From assembly GCA_015056015.1 (NCBI GenBank), contig SVHD01000001.1:77102-141101 (forward strand): a stretch of 64,000 nucleotides of DNA, given 5' to 3'. The notes under the pieces are model-generated. The model did not search any database, was not told the DNA's origin, and was given only the letters and a program-made list of their open reading frames with translations. Below are positions 6,368 to 17,062 of the stretch, in pieces (positions within the stretch are counted from its first letter, which is position 1; each line of letters starts with the position of its first letter). Source of the DNA: Clostridiales bacterium (GTDB taxonomy: Bacteria > Bacillota > Clostridia > Christensenellales > Aristaeellaceae). A program made the position numbers and the translations under genes.

Positions 6368-7965
6368 TTGAATTTCCTCCTTAACCGGCCGGGCAAATCA
6401 TCCCTCTTCACCGCACCCGTTTTCCAGGCAGAAAGGGCATATACCGCAACACCCAGCAGCACGCACAGGCAAATGCCCAGCACCAGCATCATGCCGGAGA
6501 GCATTTCCGCATTCCCGAAAAGGAGATGCCATACCCCATACACCACCGCGCCCATAACCAGCGCGCAGCCCAGGGGCTTGACCAGCACATCCATCACATG
6601 GAAACGATAGCCGGTATATTTGCAGACGTAATAGAGATTGGGGATCATACTGGCCGTATAGCAAAGCAGCGATGCAAAGGGCGCGCCATGGATATCCACG
6701 CCCGGAATACGGACCAGCGTATAATTCAGCGCGATTTTCAGCGCCACGCCCAGCAAAAGCGTATACATGGGAATCCGCTGCTTGCCAGCACCCTGCAGAA
6801 TGCCGCTGGTGGCCTGCACCATGGTAAAGAGCACGATGGTCAAACTGCTGACGGTGAGCAATTCCGCCGCTACGTTGAGCTGCGCGGGGGTATAGCTGCC
6901 CCGATAGCAAAGATACAAAAGGGGCTGGGCCAGAATGCTCATGCCGATAGAGCAGGGAAAGCCGATGACGGAGGCCATGCGCAGCCCCGTGCTGGTTTCC
7001 CGGGCCACATATTCCCGATCCCCCCGGGCAAGCCCGGACGCAATGGAGGGCACCAGATTGGTGCTCATGGCCATGGCCAGCGCGGTGGGCACGTTAATCA
7101 GGGTCAGAACCGGCCCGGAATAAGCGCCGTAGCGGATGAGCGCGTCCTCCCGCGCCATGCCCGCCTTTTCCATCAGCCCGGTGAGCATCACGCTGTCAAT
7201 GAAGCCGGCCAGGGGCACAATGCAGGCGCCAAGGGTGATAGGAATGGCCACCGTTACCAGGCGCTTGGCAATGGTGGCGCCGCTGAGCAATTCCTCATTT
7301 TCCCGCTGCAAAATTTCATTGCTTTTCTTTCCGGCGCGATGATGCTGAAGCATCATATACAGCAGCGCAGCGCCCTCGCCGATGGTGGAGCCGAGCAGCG
7401 CCCCGGCGGCACCCCAGGCAACCCCGCCCCTGGCCATGCCCACCGCCGCCAGCGGCAGCGCCACCGCCACCTTGCCCACCTGCTCAATCAGCTGGGAAAT
7501 GGCCGTGGGCAGCATATGCCGCTTGCCCTGCATATAGCCCCGGTAAGCGCTCATGGCGCAGACGAAGAAAAGACTGGGCGCAATGCAAAGATACCCCGCC
7601 GTGGCCTCTTCCGTGCCCTGCCAGGCCGCCACATTGCCGGAAAAGAGCATCAGCAGCAGCGTGGTGATCAGGCCCAGGGCGCACAAAAGATACAGCGCCG
7701 TTTTGAAAATCTTTTTCGCGTTCCCCGGCTGTTCCTTGGTCACATAATGGGATACCATCCGGGAAATGGCCACCGGAATCCCGGCGGAGGAAATGGTCAG
7801 CAATAGATTGTAGGCAGGAAATACCTTGTGGTAAATGGCAATGCCCATGGGATCGATGATGTGGGCCAGCGGAATGCGATACAGCACCCCGACCACCTTG
7901 CAGATCAGCCCGGCCAACCCCAATATGGACACCCCGCCTACCAGCGATTTCTGTTTCTGCGTCAT
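6364..7965 (-). CDS. SpoVB/YabM-type polysaccharide flippase (MOP superfamily)
   Basis: A 533-aa polytopic membrane protein with about 14 hydrophobic segments and the N-terminal signature G-V-S-I-L-G-L-A-G-L-I-C-K-V-V-G-V-L-Y-R-I of the SpoVB/YabM branch. Members flip lipid-linked wall precursors; SpoVB acts in spore cortex formation. Its place directly upstream of mazG (four-base overlap) is the conserved spoVB/yabM position. The start chosen is ATG 7965; the ribosome site (AAAGG) is weak. A type-2 palindromic element lies only 19 bp upstream of the start. Whether this copy serves spores or vegetative wall cannot be told from sequence. Confidence 0.85.
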   Translation of the reverse strand: MTQKQKSLVGGVSILGLAGLICKVVGVLYRIPLAHIIDPMGIAIYHKVFPAYNLLLTISSAGIPVAISRMVSHYVTKEQPGNAKKIFKTALYLLCALGLITTLLLMLFSGNVAAWQGTEEATAGYLCIAPSLFFVCAMSAYRGYMQGKRHMLPTAISQLIEQVGKVAVALPLAAVGMARGGVAWGAAGALLGSTIGEGAALLYMMLQHHRAGKKSNEILQRENEELLSGATIAKRLVTVAIPITLGACIVPLAGFIDSVMLTGLMEKAGMAREDALIRYGAYSGPVLTLINVPTALAMAMSTNLVPSIASGLARGDREYVARETSTGLRMASVIGFPCSIGMSILAQPLLYLCYRGSYTPAQLNVAAELLTVSSLTIVLFTMVQATSGILQGAGKQRIPMYTLLLGVALKIALNYTLVRIPGVDIHGAPFASLLCYTASMIPNLYYVCKYTGYRFHVMDVLVKPLGCALVMGAVVYGVWHLLFGNAEMLSGMMLVLGICLCVLLGVAVYALSAWKTGAVKRDDLPGRLRRKFK

Positions 7966-7983
7966 TGCATTACCTTTCTTTTT

Positions 7984-8045
7984 GCGGGAGGATGCTTTTG
8001 AGGGCAAAAGCACCCTCCCGCACCCTCCCGAAAACCAATCGGGGA
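7984..8045. repeat. Palindromic intergenic element, type 2
   Basis: Hairpin 7984-8021 with core GCTTTTGAGGGCAAAAGC, then tail CCCTCCCGAAAACCAATCGG. The hairpin faces the flippase start. Confidence 0.8.
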
Positions 8046-8148
8046 AAATACATCAGAAATATTCAAGCTAGGTTTCCCCTGTTTATTTTTACGAACTATG
8101 CTCCGAACTATTTTTTTCTGGCGGAACAAACATTATTTCCATTGGCAT

Positions 8149-8253
8149 CACTGGCATTCAGGTTGATTTTTCGACGACCAGTAATATCCAGAGTAAGTTT
8201 TCTTTGGGAGGGTGCGGGAGGGCCTTTCTTTTTCAAAAGAAAGGCCCTCCCGC
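8149..8253. repeat. Palindromic intergenic element, type 3, full length
   Basis: Begins CACTGGCATTCA, continues AATATCCAG and the type-3 tail TTTTCTTTGGGAGGG. Hairpin 8214-8253 with core CCTTTCTTTTTCAAAAGAAAGG. It ends 11 bp from the gyrA stop. Its tail faces the type-2 copy at 7984; between them (8046-8148) I see only AT-rich sequence. Confidence 0.8.
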
Positions 8254-8264
8254 ATAAATCCCCA

Positions 8265-10721
8265 TTATTCTTCAGTTTCCACGGTTTCTTCTTCCGGTTC
8301 TTCCTTTTCGGCGCGGGCGACAGCCACAATACGGCTGCCCTCGGCCACGCGCATCAAGCGCACGCCCTGGGTGGCACGACCGCAGAGGCGAATATCATCC
8401 ACGGGGGTGCGGATGATGGTGCCGTCATCGGTAATCATCAGCAAATCTTCCTCGGGATGCACCATCAGCTGAGAAACCAGTTCGCCGGTCTTTTCGGTCA
8501 GCGTCATGGCGATGATGCCCTTGCCGTTGCGCCCGGTTTCGCGGAAGGCTTCCACTTCGGTACGCTTGCCGTAGCCGTTTTCGGTGATGGCCAGTACATG
8601 GGCGCCCTCTTCAATGACGCACATATCGGTCACCTGATCATTTTCGGAAAGATTCATGCTGCGCACGCCGTGGCTGACGCGGCCCATGGCGCGGACATGC
8701 TTTTCATTGAAGCGGATGGCCTTGCCCTGGCGGGTGCCCAGCAGCAATTCTTCCCCATCGCAGCAAAGCTCAACCCCGATGAGTTCATCGCCCTCATTGA
8801 GCACGATGGAAATCAGGCCTGCCTTGCGCAGATTCTGGAATTCGGAAAGGGCGGTCTTTTTGATCAGGCCATCCCGGGTCGCCATGATCAGATAGCGGCC
8901 CTCCGCCATTTCGGGCATGGGGATCATATTGGTCACCTTTTCGCCGGCGTTGAGCTGCAGCAGGTTCACAATGGCGGTGCCGCGTGCAGTGCGGCCTGCC
9001 TCGGGAATCTGATAGCAGGTGAGGGTATAGACCCGGCCCTGATTGGTAAAGAACAAAATGGGCTCATGGGAATTGACGATGCGGATATTTTCGGCATAGT
9101 CATCTTCCCTGGTGGTCATGGCGGCCACGCCCTTGCCCCCGCGGTTCTGGGCCTTGTAGATGGATTTGGACAGGCGCTTGACATAGCCAAAGTGGGTCAG
9201 CGTCACCACCATATCATCCACGGCGATCAGATCAGCGATATCAATTTCCCCTTCCACGGCAGAAAGCTCTGTCCGCCGGGGATCGGCGAATTTATTCTTG
9301 ACTTCGGTGAGCTCATCCTTGATCACGCCCATAAGGAGATTGCGGTCGGCCAGCAGAGACTGGAGATAAGCAATGGTCTTTTCCAGTTCCGCATATTCGG
9401 CCATCAGCTTATCCCGCTCCAGGCCGGTCAGGCGGGCCAGACGCATATCCAGAATGGCCTGGGCCTGCTTATCCGAGAAAGCAAAGGCCTCCATCAATTC
9501 AATCTTGGCGGTGGCGGTATCCTTGCTGTTGCGGATAATATGCACGATTTCGTCGATATGATCCAGCGCCTTGATGAGCCCTTCCAAAATATGGGCCCGG
9601 GCCAGGGATTTATCCAGATCATATTTGGTGCGGCGGGTGACCACATCTTCCTGATGCAGGATATAGTAATGCAGCATATCCTTGAGGGAGAGCACCTTGG
9701 GTTCCCCATCCACCAGGGCCAGCATGATCACGCCGAAGGTATCCTGCAGCTGGGTATGCTTGTACAGGAAATTCAGCACCACCTGAGGCTGCACGTCCCG
9801 CTTTAATTCGATAACGATACGCATGCCGTTGCGGTCGGATTCATCGCGGATATCGCTGATACCCTCCAGCCGCTTTTCATGCACCAGTTCGGCAATCTTT
9901 TCCACCAGCCGCGCCTTATTCACCATATAGGGAATTTCGGTGATGACGATGCGCTGGCGGTTATTGGCCAATTCTTCGATTTCGGATTTGGCCCGGGTGA
10001 TGATGCGGCCGCGGCCGGTATGATAGGCTTCCCGGATGCCGCTGCGGCCCAGGATAATGCCGCCGGTGGGAAAATCGGGGCCCTTGATATGCTCCATGAG
10101 ATCATCCAGGGTGGCTTCCGGATTATCAATCAGGCAGATAGCGCCATCAATGACCTCACCCAGGTTATGGGGCGGGATATTGGTGGCCATGCCAACGGCG
10201 ATACCGGAGGTGCCGTTCACCAGAAGATTGGGGAATCGGCTGGGCAGGACTTTCGGCTGCATCAGGGTTTCATCGAAGTTGGGCATGAAATCAACGGTGT
10301 CCTTTTCGATATCCTGCAGCATATAGGTGGTGATTTTGTTCATGCGCGCTTCGGTATAACGCATGGCGGCGGCGCCGTCGCCGTCCACAGAGCCGAAATT
10401 GCCCTGGCCTTCCACCAGCATATAGCGCATATTGAAATCCTGGGCCAGACGCACCATGGCGTCATAAACGGAGCTATCGCCGTGGGGATGGAATTTACCC
10501 AGCACATCGCCCACCAGACGGGCAGACTTGCGGAAGGGCTTATCGGGCGTCATGCCCAGTTCATTCATATCGTAGAGGATGCGCCGATGCACGGGCTTTA
10601 AACCGTCCCGTACGTCAGGCAGGGCGCGGTCCACAATAACGCTCATGGCATAGCTGATAAAGGATTGGCGCATCTCGTGTTCCAGGTCGGTGGGGATCAA
10701 TCTATCTTTCATCTCGCTCAT
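8265..10721 (-). CDS. gyrA: DNA gyrase subunit A
   Basis: An 818-aa type IIA topoisomerase subunit that cuts and rejoins DNA during ATP-driven negative supercoiling. The catalytic tyrosine is Tyr122 in R-Y-T-E-A-R-M. The quinolone region reads G-D-S-S-V-Y-D with Ser83 and Asp87, so no classical resistance change is present. The C-terminal beta-pinwheel carries a GyrA box Q-N-R-G-G-K-G, a slight variant of QRRGGKG, and ends in an acidic tail rich in Glu. Start ATG has GGGAG upstream and lies 12 bases after the gyrB stop, so the two form an operon. Confidence 0.97.
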   Translation of the reverse strand: MSEMKDRLIPTDLEHEMRQSFISYAMSVIVDRALPDVRDGLKPVHRRILYDMNELGMTPDKPFRKSARLVGDVLGKFHPHGDSSVYDAMVRLAQDFNMRYMLVEGQGNFGSVDGDGAAAMRYTEARMNKITTYMLQDIEKDTVDFMPNFDETLMQPKVLPSRFPNLLVNGTSGIAVGMATNIPPHNLGEVIDGAICLIDNPEATLDDLMEHIKGPDFPTGGIILGRSGIREAYHTGRGRIITRAKSEIEELANNRQRIVITEIPYMVNKARLVEKIAELVHEKRLEGISDIRDESDRNGMRIVIELKRDVQPQVVLNFLYKHTQLQDTFGVIMLALVDGEPKVLSLKDMLHYYILHQEDVVTRRTKYDLDKSLARAHILEGLIKALDHIDEIVHIIRNSKDTATAKIELMEAFAFSDKQAQAILDMRLARLTGLERDKLMAEYAELEKTIAYLQSLLADRNLLMGVIKDELTEVKNKFADPRRTELSAVEGEIDIADLIAVDDMVVTLTHFGYVKRLSKSIYKAQNRGGKGVAAMTTREDDYAENIRIVNSHEPILFFTNQGRVYTLTCYQIPEAGRTARGTAIVNLLQLNAGEKVTNMIPMPEMAEGRYLIMATRDGLIKKTALSEFQNLRKAGLISIVLNEGDELIGVELCCDGEELLLGTRQGKAIRFNEKHVRAMGRVSHGVRSMNLSENDQVTDMCVIEEGAHVLAITENGYGKRTEVEAFRETGRNGKGIIAMTLTEKTGELVSQLMVHPEEDLLMITDDGTIIRTPVDDIRLCGRATQGVRLMRVAEGSRIVAVARAEKEEPEEETVETEE

Positions 10722-10733
10722 GATCTTTCTCCC

Positions 10734-12875
<2,142 letters not shown>

Positions 12876-12947
12876 TCATTTTCCGTCATTTTTTGCCGGA
12901 AAATATGGCGCAAAAAGGGCGGGGAGCAGATTCTTTTTGCTCATTTG

Positions 12948-12976
12948 TTGCGTGGAAAGGAAGAATCTGCTATACT
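12948..12976 (+). promoter_or_regulatory. Promoter of the DUF1934 operon
   Basis: TTGCGT (12948-12953), 17-bp spacer, TATACT (12971-12976), followed by GGAGG and the TTG start 20 bases on. Confidence 0.65.
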
Positions 12977-12995
12977 ACCATCGGAGGCGATTGAT

Positions 12996-13442
12996 TTGGA
13001 AAAAAAGCAGGTGCTCTTATCCGTATTGGGCCAGTCCCAGGCGGATCAGCACGATCAGCCGGAAACCGTCCGTTTATTGACCACCGGCACCTTTTGCGGC
13101 ACCAGGGACGCCTGGCGCATTGATTATACCGAAACCCAGCCCGATGACAGCCAGAGCCATGACGTGATTCTCACCATGGAAAAGGGCGTGGTAACCATGC
13201 AGCGGGTGGGCGATTATGCCACCAGCATGGTATTTGAGCAGGGCCGCCGTTTCGAAGGCTGCTATCATACCCCCTTTGGCGCGCTGGATATGGGCGTATA
13301 TGCCACCCAGGTGAAATATGAAATGGATGAAAGCGCCGAAAGCGGCGAAGTGAACCTGAAATACCAACTGGATCTGCAGGGGCAGTATGCCGCCATGCAT
13401 GAATTGCGAATCCGCTTTTGTCCCTCGGGGGGCCGGGCATGA
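12996..13442 (+). CDS. DUF1934 (YwiB-like) beta-barrel protein
   Basis: A 148-aa protein matching YwiB/DUF1934 in length and pattern: Q-V-L-L-S-V-L-G near the start, T-G-T-F in the first quarter, then alternating beta-strands ending with L-D-L-Q-G-Q-Y-A-A-M-H-E-L-R-I. The family is a small calycin-like barrel of unknown function. The start is a TTG with GGAGG eight bases upstream and no ATG in a useful place. Its stop overlaps the next ATG by four bases, so translation is coupled. In other Bacillota the family often neighbours argS; that gene is not here. Confidence 0.75.
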   Translation: MEKKQVLLSVLGQSQADQHDQPETVRLLTTGTFCGTRDAWRIDYTETQPDDSQSHDVILTMEKGVVTMQRVGDYATSMVFEQGRRFEGCYHTPFGALDMGVYATQVKYEMDESAESGEVNLKYQLDLQGQYAAMHELRIRFCPSGGRA

Positions 13443-13936
13443 ATCCCCTGGCCCTTTGGCGGAATGAATTGCGCCCCCTGATTTCCCGGGGCTTTTTGCG
13501 TCGGGATCAGGGGGACGCCCTTTTTATCAGCGATTTTCCAAGGCACGGGGATACGGAAAGCATTTGCGGCGCCATCCGGCAGGCCGGCTTTACCGTGACC
13601 CTTGAAAAGGATCTGGCGCATATCGACGCCAGTCCGGAAAAATACTGGGAAATGATCGGCAATCTTCCGGATACAACGGATTATTCCCCCAATGATGAAA
13701 CGCTGTATCTCTATTCCCTGGCCAGGCGCCTGGCCCAAATGGATGTGCCCCCGGAAAAGCAGCCGCTCTTCCCCATCCGCTTTGTGCTCAAATGCCTGGA
13801 GGGAAATGATCCCACCGCCCTTTCCCGGCATTTTCCGCCCCTTCTGGCCCGTTTGCAGCGGAAAAAGGAGGATTTACCCGCCGCGGCGGGAAAACTGATT
13901 CTGGCGGCGCTGAGCGCCCCTGGGAAAGGAGAATGA
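13439..13936 (+). CDS. Uncharacterised protein, translationally coupled to DUF1934
   Basis: A 165-aa soluble protein that I do not recognise. It starts at an ATG overlapping the preceding TGA and ends six bases before the metallo-hydrolase, so it is the middle gene of a three-gene operon. The N-terminal half contains S-R-G-F-L-R-R-D-Q-G-D-A-L-F-I-S-D-F-P-R, which looks like a small alpha/beta domain. The C-terminal half is helical and basic (R-L-Q-R-K-K-E-D). No signal peptide, membrane segment or metal motif is visible. Confidence 0.7.
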   Translation: MNPLALWRNELRPLISRGFLRRDQGDALFISDFPRHGDTESICGAIRQAGFTVTLEKDLAHIDASPEKYWEMIGNLPDTTDYSPNDETLYLYSLARRLAQMDVPPEKQPLFPIRFVLKCLEGNDPTALSRHFPPLLARLQRKKEDLPAAAGKLILAALSAPGKGE

Positions 13937-13942
13937 ACAGCC

Positions 13943-14596
13943 ATGCTGATCAGCTATCACGGCCATTCCGAATTCTGTCTGGAGGGGGCGGACGGATTTT
14001 GTCTGCTCACCGATCCCTATGATGATCATGTGGGCTATCCCATGAAAAAAATGCGCTGCGACGCCGTAACCGTTTCCCACGGTCACGGGGATCACAGCGA
14101 TACAAAAAAGGCCCTGGGCAATCCCGCCATCGTGGATAGCCAGGGGGTATGGATGATCGCCCCGGATGTGACGGTCACCGCCATTCCCGCCTTCCATGAC
14201 GAAATGCAGGGCGCCAAGCGGGGAAACAACCTGATCATGAAAATCGAAATGGAGGGCCTTTCCATCGCCCATCTGGGGGACCTGGGGGAAATGATCACCC
14301 CCGGGCAATTGAAAGCCCTGGGGAAAATCGATATTCTGCTGATTCCCGTGGGCGGGTATTACACCATTGATTCCGCCCAGGCCAAAGAAATCACGGAAAA
14401 AATCGCGCCCCGCATGGTAATCCCCATGCATTATAAGGCTGCGGGCGTCAATGAAGATTGGCCCATCAGCGATGAACGGGAATTTCTTTCCCTGATGAAC
14501 GCGAAAAACGCCCCTGCCTGCCCCCTGCTCCGGGTAACGAAGGAGGATCTTTCCCAGCATCCCAGCGTGGTGCTGATGGATTGGAAAACGGAATAA
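13943..14596 (+). CDS. Metallo-beta-lactamase-fold hydrolase (UPF0173-like)
   Basis: A 217-aa MBL-fold protein. The metal site is S-H-G-H-G-D-H-S-D (about residues 49-57) with later ligands in H-L-G-D-L-G-E and the terminal P-M-H-Y-K. The short single-domain form, beginning I-S-Y-H-G-H-S-E-F, resembles the UPF0173/UlaG-like branch of cytoplasmic metal-dependent hydrolases whose substrates are mostly unknown. Last gene of the DUF1934 operon; a strong terminator follows three bases later. Confidence 0.82.
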   Translation: MLISYHGHSEFCLEGADGFCLLTDPYDDHVGYPMKKMRCDAVTVSHGHGDHSDTKKALGNPAIVDSQGVWMIAPDVTVTAIPAFHDEMQGAKRGNNLIMKIEMEGLSIAHLGDLGEMITPGQLKALGKIDILLIPVGGYYTIDSAQAKEITEKIAPRMVIPMHYKAAGVNEDWPISDEREFLSLMNAKNAPACPLLRVTKEDLSQHPSVVLMDWKTE

Positions 14597-14598
14597 AA

Positions 14599-14628
14599 GA
14601 AAAAAGCCGCATGCCTGCGGCTTTTTAT
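14599..14628 (+). terminator. Intrinsic terminator of the DUF1934 operon
   Basis: AAAAAGCCGCA / TGCGGCTTTTT hairpin with a TGCC loop and T-tract, immediately after the stop codon. Confidence 0.9.
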
Positions 14629-14648
14629 ATTTATATCCCCATCCACTG

Positions 14649-14752
14649 CACTGGATAATGATCCGGCAGATCACCATCGTTCATCCAGGACGGCTTTCTT
14701 GGGGTGGGCACGGGAGGGGTATTCTTTGGCCAGCAAAGAATATCCCTCCCGC
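14649..14752. repeat. Palindromic intergenic element, type 1, full length
   Basis: Begins CACTGGATAATG, tail ATCCAGGACGGCTTTCTTGG, hairpin 14711-14752 (CGGGAGGGGTATTCTTTG and its complement). It ends 17 bp from an M42 stop codon. Confidence 0.8.
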
Positions 14753-14769
14753 AATCAATATCGTATTTA

Positions 14770-15762
14770 TTAAAACTTCGCGTTCACAAATTCCTTGAGG
14801 ATAGCCAGGGCGCTTTCCATATCCCGCATATCGATCACTTCGCAGGCAGAATGCACATAGCGGCAGGGAATGGACAGGGTGCCGGCCGGCACGCCGCCCC
14901 GGGAATGCTGAATGGCCGCGCCGTCGGTGCCGCCAAAGGGCAGCACTTCCCGCTGATAGGGCACATTGGCCTTTTCCGCCGCCGCAATCAGCCCATCCCG
15001 CACAACGGGGGTGGCGATATGGGAACGATCCATAAATTTGATGGCCGCGCCCGCGCCCAGCTTCACGGCGGGCAGCTTGGTTTCGGGGGTATCGCCCCAG
15101 GCGGTTACATCCAGGGCCACGCCCAGATCGGGGGCCACCTGATAGGCAGCGGTATTCGCGCCCCGCAGGCCCACTTCTTCCTGGGTGGAGAAAACGCCCA
15201 CAACGGTGTTCACGGGGTTTTCAATCTGCATCAGAAGCTCCGCCAGCAGCGCGCAGGCGCAGCGGTCATCCATGGCAGGAGAGGCCACCCGATGCTCGCC
15301 CAGCCGGAAGCAATCCGGCGCATACACGCAAACGTCACCCAGATTGACCTTGGAAAGCGCATCGGCCTTGTCTTCCGCGCCGATATCCACAAACAGATGC
15401 TGCAGGCCCGCAGTTTCGCCCTTGGTGGGCTGGCAAACCACAACGCCCTCAACCCCGTTGCCGAAGACCACGTGGCGGGTCTTGGTCATTTCCAGGGAAA
15501 TGCCGCCCACGTTGGTTACACGCAGATAGCCGGTTTCTTCAATATCCGTAACCACCAGGCCAATATGATCCATATGGGCGGAAAACATGATGGTCTTGCC
15601 GTTTTCCCGGCCCTTCTTTTCCACGATCAGATTGCCCATCACATCCATCTTCATGCCATCCACTTTGTCCTGGAGCAGCGCTTTCACTTCTTCCGCAACC
15701 TTGCCTTCCTGACCCGTGGGGCCAAAGGCAGCCAGCATGGTTTTCAACGTATCAAACAGCAT
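14770..15762 (-). CDS. M42 family metallopeptidase (first of three)
   Basis: A 330-aa dinuclear-metal aminopeptidase of the M42 (glutamyl aminopeptidase/TET/endoglucanase-like) family. The ligand series is visible: S-A-H-M-D-H-I-G, A-M-D-D-R, T-Q-E-E-V-G-L-R-G-A, L-D-V-T and the terminal V-H-S-A. TET peptidases trim short peptides inside large cytoplasmic dodecamers. The start is ATG 15762, with AGGAGG eight bases upstream; a TTG two codons earlier is too close to the ribosome site. Separated from its two paralogues by about 290 bp carrying a repeat. Confidence 0.9.
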   Translation of the reverse strand: MLFDTLKTMLAAFGPTGQEGKVAEEVKALLQDKVDGMKMDVMGNLIVEKKGRENGKTIMFSAHMDHIGLVVTDIEETGYLRVTNVGGISLEMTKTRHVVFGNGVEGVVVCQPTKGETAGLQHLFVDIGAEDKADALSKVNLGDVCVYAPDCFRLGEHRVASPAMDDRCACALLAELLMQIENPVNTVVGVFSTQEEVGLRGANTAAYQVAPDLGVALDVTAWGDTPETKLPAVKLGAGAAIKFMDRSHIATPVVRDGLIAAAEKANVPYQREVLPFGGTDGAAIQHSRGGVPAGTLSIPCRYVHSACEVIDMRDMESALAILKEFVNAKF

Positions 15763-15879
15763 AGCCAAAACCTCCTGTATTTTTTTACAGCCATCAACCT
15801 TCCTTGAAGACTGCTCACACTTTCAAATGTTTCTTATTAACGCGGGCACATCGCCGCTTTCACGACCATCAATATCTTC

Positions 15880-16028
15880 CCGAGCCGGTTTTCTTTGGGT
15901 GGGTGCGGGAGAGGACTCAGGAGCAAACCCAGAGGGTTTGTGACGCGGTAAGCGCCATCATTGCTGAAGCAAGGAGCATACGCAAGCGCAGCGCAGGGTA
16001 TGCGATGCTTTTCAAAAGCCTCCTCCCG
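15880..16028. repeat. Palindromic element, type-3 tail and type-2-like hairpin, with one nested 92-bp insert
   Basis: Tail GAGCCGGTTTTCTTTGGG, then left arm GCGGGAGAGGA (from 15905). A single 92-bp insert (15916-16007) is followed by right arm CTTTTCAAAAGCCTCCTCCC. This hybrid is the one visible exception to tail-core matching. It ends 26 bp from the next M42 stop. Confidence 0.7.
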
Positions 16029-16054
16029 CAAATATCCCCCGTCTCCACATCCGC

Positions 16055-17062
16055 TCACGCCTGTTCCGCGTATGCCTTGGCCAGCTCATACTGGGCTTCG
16101 ATATCGGAAAGCTTGACAACGGAGCTGGGGCCGTGGATATAGCGGCAGGGAACGGAGAGCACGCAGGTGCGCTTGCCTTCCTTGCCCCGCTGATAGGCGC
16201 CGGCGTCATTGCCGCCGGTGGCGCCCCGCTTCACCTGATGGGCAATGCCCTTTTCCTGGGCCAGATCCATCAATTCTTTATACAATTCACGGTTGGCGAT
16301 GGAGGCGTTATCCATGAAGGAAACGCATACGCCCAGGCCCGGTTCGCATACCCGGCGCACGGGATCCACATCCCCCATATCGCCGGCGGTGGTGCCTTCC
16401 AGCACGATCACGGTATCCGCGTCGGAGGCAAAGGCAGCGCCGGTGGCGCCGCGCAGGCCCACTTCCTCCTGCACCACGAAAGCGCAGGTAATATCGGCTT
16501 CATATTCGCCTTCCAGAATCCGCAGAAGATTGTAGCAGCCAATCCGGTCATCCAGGGCCTTGGCCACCACAGAGCCCATGCCGAATTCCTGATAATCATT
16601 ATCGTAATAGACGAAGGAGCCGGGGGGGCATTCCCGCAGGGCCTCATCCTTATCCTTGGCGCCGATATCGATGAACAGATTATCGTAGCCCAGCACCCGC
16701 TTGCGGTCATCGGCAGACTGCAGATGGATGGCCAGCGCGCCGATCACGCCCTTGACCTTCTTTTCGCCTACCACCACATATTTGCTCACCGCCACCCGGG
16801 GATCCACCCCGCCGATGGGCTTGAACTGCAGCAGGCCATCTTCCGTGGCATTGATGATGATAAAGCCGATTTCATCCATATGGGCGCTGAAGAGCACATG
16901 GCGCTTGCCATTGCCCTTGCCCTTTTTATAGGCGATCACATTGCCCATGCGATCAATCTTCACATGGCTGCAAAGGGGCTTTGCGGCCTCCAGAAGCGCC
17001 TTGCGCACTTCCCGCTCATCGCCGGAAGCGCCGTTCATTTCGCATAAGGTTTTCAGATCCAT
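16055..17062 (-). CDS. M42 family metallopeptidase (second of three)
   Basis: A 335-aa M42 aminopeptidase with S-A-H-M-D-E-I-G-F-I, A-L-D-D-R-I-G, V-Q-E-E-V-G-L-R-G-A and the terminal Y-I-H-G-P-S-S-V. The metal-ligand set is complete. Start ATG has GGAGG seven bases upstream and overlaps the end of the upstream paralogue by ten bases, so the two are co-translated. It is clearly a diverged paralogue rather than a recent duplicate, since the three proteins share motifs but little else in a row. Confidence 0.9.
   Translation of the reverse strand: MDLKTLCEMNGASGDEREVRKALLEAAKPLCSHVKIDRMGNVIAYKKGKGNGKRHVLFSAHMDEIGFIIINATEDGLLQFKPIGGVDPRVAVSKYVVVGEKKVKGVIGALAIHLQSADDRKRVLGYDNLFIDIGAKDKDEALRECPPGSFVYYDNDYQEFGMGSVVAKALDDRIGCYNLLRILEGEYEADITCAFVVQEEVGLRGATGAAFASDADTVIVLEGTTAGDMGDVDPVRRVCEPGLGVCVSFMDNASIANRELYKELMDLAQEKGIAHQVKRGATGGNDAGAYQRGKEGKRTCVLSVPCRYIHGPSSVVKLSDIEAQYELAKAYAEQA

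Noticed and set aside
8265..10721. Fluoroquinolone-resistance change in gyrA
   Set aside because: Positions 83 and 87 are Ser and Asp, the susceptible residues.
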